From positions 16,353,447 to 16,417,446 of the forward strand of contig OZ038322.1 of NCBI GenBank assembly GCA_964035795.1: a stretch of DNA of 64,000 nucleotides, given 5' to 3'. Every line of letters begins with the position of its first letter. Position 1 is the first letter of the stretch. The stretch is from Pterobdella sp. o SKG-2022 (Eukaryota; Annelida; Clitellata; Hirudinida; Piscicolidae). Of this stretch, positions 59,442 to 64,000 are shown in pieces. Made by a program: the position numbers and the translations under genes. The notes under the pieces are model-generated. The model searched no databases and was not told where the DNA came from. It was given only the letters and a program-made list of their open reading frames with translations.

Positions 59442-62399
59442 ATGGCATCGAGTTCTTTGAGTCAAGAAAGCTTAGACCACGAATTAAATTTAATGGCAAG
59501 AAAAAATCGAGTTAAAATTGCTGCTAGAAACAGAGCCATATATACAAAACATGGTTCTATTGAGACAACAGATGACCATGACATGGGAGAAACAAAAATG
59601 GAAGAACTAATGGCAGGAGAGCATGTTTTGTGTGTGAGTCCAGGTTCTCTTCTTTTTGATCACGAATCACCAAATAGAATGACAAAAATGAAAGAAAAAC
59701 GATGGCCTGCTCACAAATCTAAGCCAATGATAAAAGTACTTTGCTGTTAAAATAGTCAATTATATAAAATATGTTTTTGAAAAAAAATTTCTATATATGT
59801 TTTCATATGAAGTTTTCAAATATCAATTTTTTCAGGATAAACGTAAACTGAGGGAAAAAAGAAGAAGCTCAGGAGTCGTTCATGTTCAAACAACCGAGGT
59901 AAATCCAGTATTCCACCTTATCTACTTTTTGAATAATGCATTTATTCAGCTAAGTTTATCAATTAAAATACTTTACTGAGCAGAGTTCGGATAATTCTAA
60001 TGATGAATCTGATTCTGTAACTAGCAGTGCAAATAGCACGACTCAACCCACAACCATCACTTCTTCATCATGCTCTCAATCCACACAGCAACATGCTACT
60101 CCACCTTCCAGTCTAGCAACTAACTCACAATCAATTATCTTATCATCTCTTGCTTCTAATAACACACTTGTTCCTGCTACTAAGACTCATTATAATGAAG
60201 TGATTGATGCTGATAACCCACAAACTCCTGAAGAAGATCGTAAGCCATTCAATAATAGAGCTGTTCGCAACAAGAGGTTTTTGTTCTTATTCTTTGATAA
60301 GTTTTCAGACTAAATCATGCTTTCAACCACTTCCTCTTTGCTAATATTCATGATAAAATTGAAACTGCCAAAATTTTAGCATTTTGCAATCTGAAATTTT
60401 ACAAATTAATTAAAATGTAGTCCTTCAGACTTGGATGCAGATCTGGAGGACAATCAGGACTATGACAGCACGGTCAGTCAATCAGACAACACTTCAACCA
60501 GAGCTCTTCCTTGTCTTTCCAATAGGCTAGTATTGTTTGGCTTTTGAATAATAATAAAAATCTTTCTGAGTTAAGTTTTTTTTACATTCAAACGTAACAG
60601 CATTGTAACTTGTTGAAAGCAAAGTTCAATACATTAGAAAATTTTCAACTGTTCAACAGCTGCAATTGTAATGATATAAATTGCAACTACACCATATTTT
60701 CAGACAGCAGAGTGCTAATGACACAGTGAGCAGTGGGTTGCAGGGCAGTGTGGGAGGCATCTTATCAGGCAGTAGAGGAACTGATGCCAAAGGATCAGAG
60801 GGTAGAGTAACAGGAAAGAGGGTTGGCTTTGAGAACTTTTCCAAACCTGCTGCCAGTAGTTGTATTTCATCTCCTCCAATGCCTAAGGCTTATGGAAATG
60901 CCATACGTCAGCAACATCATCATTATCACCACCACCACTACAATCATAACAGCACTAACAACAAATACAATAAAAACTCCAATGTTGATTTCTATGAAAC
61001 AACCAATGCCACTTCTTACCCACAACGCAGCAATTATAACGCTGAGGAGGTTGGTCTTGTTTGCAATTATGTCCATTGAATTTTATATCAGAAAAAAGCT
61101 ACAAGAATATGTTTCTAAAAAGTTTTTTTTCTTTGTGCTTATACATAAGTTAGCTTTATATGTAGTTAAACTTTGAAATTGTCTTCATAGCTGTTATTCA
61201 GATATACTCATATAACGTTGCATGATAAAACTAAACCTATCGAAATTATACTCTTTTGCTGTCTTGATAAGTATATTAAAAGTATCATATATGATGTAGA
61301 AATATTTTCAAAGTTTTTGAGAAAAATACGTTAAAATGTCTGAAGTAACAGATAAATTATACTTGTGGTGTGTTAAACAGGTTTCGTTCGTACTTGGTTT
61401 AAATGACGCTTGAAACTTTGTCAGTTCATATGCTGTTTAAATCACTCATTTGAATTATCTGATAAACAACTGTCATATGAATATATATTTTTCATATGGT
61501 TTTTAAGTTTACTTTTAGACATTTTTCGTCTTTGAAGTTGTTTATTAGTTTCATTATAAAAAACTTATACACAAATAATTTATTAGTAAATTATTTCTTT
61601 TTATAAATTAGATTTAATAAATTTTCCTTCTTTTTTTCTATTAAATTTGTTTTATTGTTATAACTGTAAAACTTCAATACAATAGTAACTATAAGTATCA
61701 AAATTCTACTAATGTTTATCAAATGAATAAAATCGTCAATACATAATGGATATTGAATTTGATCATTGTTTTTCAGTGTGTAATTAGCTCTATAAAGTTT
61801 CAATTGCAATTTATATAAAAGGATATTTATTACCTTTGAATGCAGGTGTAAAATTACTCTTTTATAAATGAACTCTTGAAAAATTGTTTATTTTTTAATT
61901 ACAGAGTCTGTATGAATATTATAAACAAACTTCCGTCTATAATAATATAGTTAAGTGTTACACGTAGCCATTGTATTAATTTCAAAATAACCCCTTCACA
62001 ACTTATAAGCCACTAACACTAAATTGAAGAAAAAAAACCTATGGTTTCCACTTTGAAATTTTAAGCTGATAACAGATTAATTTGTTCTTAATTTAGTTAT
62101 TATTTACTGCATGTATTTATATAATAGTATATTTTTCACTTTTAACTTGAATCACCATAGAAGCCAAGAACTACATAATCAATGTAGTAGATAAATAAGG
62201 AAACAACTTTTAAAGCTACATTTCCATTGAATAAAGTATCCTCTACCAATTGATGAAACCTCAACTGCAGTTGTTGCGCATAGAAAAGTGCAGAGTTCAG
62301 GAGTTGGAAATGTTGGTACACAAGCAGGATGACTTAATTAAGAACCTCAAACTACAAGTGCTATCGCTCAGTAATGTTAGTGATTGTTTTTCATTATAA
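59442..62399 (+). CDS. PAWR: Par-4 (PAWR)-like protein
   Basis: Par-4 is a vertebrate pro-apoptotic regulator with a SAC core and a C-terminal leucine zipper. Exon 1 starts at 59442 with MASSSLSQESLDHELNLMAR. An exon at 59836-59897 carries KRKLREKRRSSGVVHVQTTE, a close match to the SAC signature (RKLREKRRSTGVV in vertebrates); here the PKA-type site RRST is RRSS. Ser/Thr/Asn-rich exons follow (59990-60275, 60420-60525, 60705-61050). The last exon (about 62240-62399) encodes LMKPQLQLLRIEKCRVQELE then MLVHKQDDLIKNLKLQVLSL, a coiled coil with heptad-spaced Leu/Ile/Val, followed by a stop at 62397-62399, the place of the Par-4 zipper. The middle differs from the vertebrate protein and is poorly conserved. 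The last intron is about 1.2 kb. Identity rests on two short regions in the right order. Confidence 0.65.
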
Positions 62400-64000
62400 T
62401 ATCGCAATACTCCGTAAACTTATGATTATTACGTTAACATTATTTTACTATGAATTATTTCATATCAGATTCATTTCTTGATTGTATCCATCATATATGT
62501 TGTAGTTTATAAATCTAGTTTAGAGGTTCTTTGAATATGTTTATAGGCATAGAGCTTTAATTCCAGTCTTGGGTTTAACCTTAAACTCAAAGCCAGTAGC
62601 TATACATGGGATTTTATTTACAACCTGGGGAACAATAGATCTGGCTTAAGATACTGATAAATTGATACTGGTAATACTGAAAATTATTTGAACACTAAAG
62701 GTAATTTTATTAAGTACAAAGCTTTCCGTTAACAAATTAATAAAATTACCTTTAGAGTTCAAATAATTTTCAGTATTTACTTTGGCTAAAGAAGATTATT
62801 ATGATACTGGTGAGTTGTTGCTGTTGAAAATGTCTTGGTTGATAATAGTGAAGAAATTGTAAGAATTTTGAGGTCTGAAAAGGATTTTAATCTGGTTCAA
62901 CAGTTTTATGAAAAATTAATTTCAAATAAAAAAGCTCAATAGATTCGAATAGAAAAAAATTAGTCAAATGTTGCCTATTTACTGGGACACGAAAGCTGCA
63001 TAACTTAGAAGGAATTATCATTTTGGCTTATCGTCTTCAGAATCTCATTTTTATGGGGTCAGCTGAAATTAATAGAAAAGATAATTTAAATGACTTTTCA
63101 TACATTTTTTTATACATAACTTTAACTCTTTAGAGACTTTATGAGTTAAGTTATACATTAATTGGAATCCTTATGTTATTAATTATTCAAAATCCTTTAC
63201 ATAGAGAAAACTGCCGGGGAGTTTGACTGGTGTGTGACGACATTCATCTTCAACGTACATCCCACCATCTTATTCTCAACGCGGATCAATGCTATTGTAT
63301 GATTGATAGAATTTAAAGGATTTTTTGAAATTATGAAAAACCTTCTCAAAGATTTAACTGATGTTTTGAATAGTAGCCACGTTTTAAATGATATAACTTT
63401 AATATTTGTATTTTCTCAAGTTAGAAAGTTTTAAATATCGAAGGATAATTTTTTATGATCTTATATTCTTTTTCTTCTTCGAGTCCCTGTAATTCAATGG
63501 GGAAAATAGATCTGTTATTTTTACTCAAATGTGAATTGATTTTGTTTTGAAAGAAAAATATTTTAGTTTTTAATTAGAAGAATTTTCGATGAATAATATT
63601 AAATCCTAGAGTCACAAACTTAATTGACAATGTGTCTGTTAATCTTATAACTAAAAACTTTTATTTTTTTGTATGGTACACAAGGAGTAGCGCCTTTGAA
63701 GCCCACTCATTGTGTTACAGAAAAATTAAATTTGAAATGACTATAGGTCGACTTCCATTTCTAGATATTTAAGGTCAATTTGAAATCGTTTTTAAATTTT
63801 CGATTATCTCTATAAATATTGAATTTCGTCAAGCTAACTGTACGCACCCAATATATTTGTATCGTTCCATTTCTCAAAGCGGTTACCCAATCTTTAATTG
63901 CTTCTGCCATTCCAAATAATTATTTCGTTGTGATGTGCGTTATGTAGTCTTGTTTCACGATTCTTTAGTCAGAAATTTAGTTCGATCATTTCAGCATAGT
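62400..64000. other. right end of the window, mostly unassigned
   Basis: It contains one foldback (62673-62777) and two GC-richer patches. On minus, ATG at 63910 opens MAEAIKDWVTALRNGTIQIY before a GT at 63847. On minus at 63300-63207, or on plus in one frame (EFDWCVTTFIFNVHPTILFS), a second open patch has possible splice sites, but the phases do not join the first. No family was recognised. Confidence 0.3.
62673..62777. repeat. foldback element with 41-bp arms
   Basis: Arms 62673-62713 and 62737-62777 are reverse complements with one mismatch (start AATACTGAAAATTATTTGAA). The spacer GTACAAAGCTTTCCGTTAAC matches the inner arm of the element at 46350-46470. Confidence 0.85.

Overview
This is a stretch of an AT-rich animal nuclear genome. 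Nearly every recognisable gene is split by GT-AG introns (about 30 bases to 4 kb), and most products are conserved metazoan proteins: alpha-catulin, TGS1, SERINC, UNC119, a nicotinic acetylcholine receptor subunit, a DEPDC1-type protein and a Par-4-like protein. The standard genetic code reads through all of them. The style (low GC, decayed LINE, tRNA-derived SINE-like pieces, many short foldback elements in introns) suits an invertebrate, probably a spiralian, but nothing seen here fixes the phylum. Gene identities come from recognising family sequence patterns by eye; no search was run.

Layout, left to right: alpha-catulin on the minus strand (14819 down past base 1, 3' end missing); TGS1 cap hypermethylase on plus (15520-20617); SERINC on minus (26917-21384); UNC119 on minus (31557-28917); a P-loop ATPase of a type I associate with fungi rather than animals on plus (32311-33629); an ARL6IP4-like protein on minus (34809-34198); a TUSC3/MAGT1 (OST3/6) oligosaccharyltransferase subunit on plus (34927-37629); an unassigned C-terminal fragment on minus (37885-37677); an alpha-type nAChR subunit on plus (40262-44854); a DEPDC1-like DEP/RhoGAP-like protein on plus (45075-50205); an intron-containing tRNA-Met(CAT) (50328-50415); a decayed LINE (about 50590-53290); ADAT2 on minus (55513-54626); PSMA6 on minus (59139-56791); a Par-4/PAWR-like gene on plus (59442-62399).

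The genes are not a functional cluster; they are ordinary housekeeping and signalling genes. Several are divergent pairs with short shared upstream regions: ARL6IP4/TUSC3 117 bp, PSMA6/Par-4-like 302 bp, catulin/TGS1 700 bp, UNC119/ATPase 753 bp. The introns and spacers hold a family of palindromic, MITE-like foldbacks sharing a core close to GAAGCTTTTCGTAA.

The items most worth following are the fungal-type ATPase (possible horizontal transfer, now with an intron and flanked by animal genes), the intron in the elongator tRNA-Met, charged residues inside the pore helix of the nAChR together with its long N-terminal extension, the foldback family, and a perfect 27-bp hairpin beside a 19-bp direct repeat that looks like a template-switch event.
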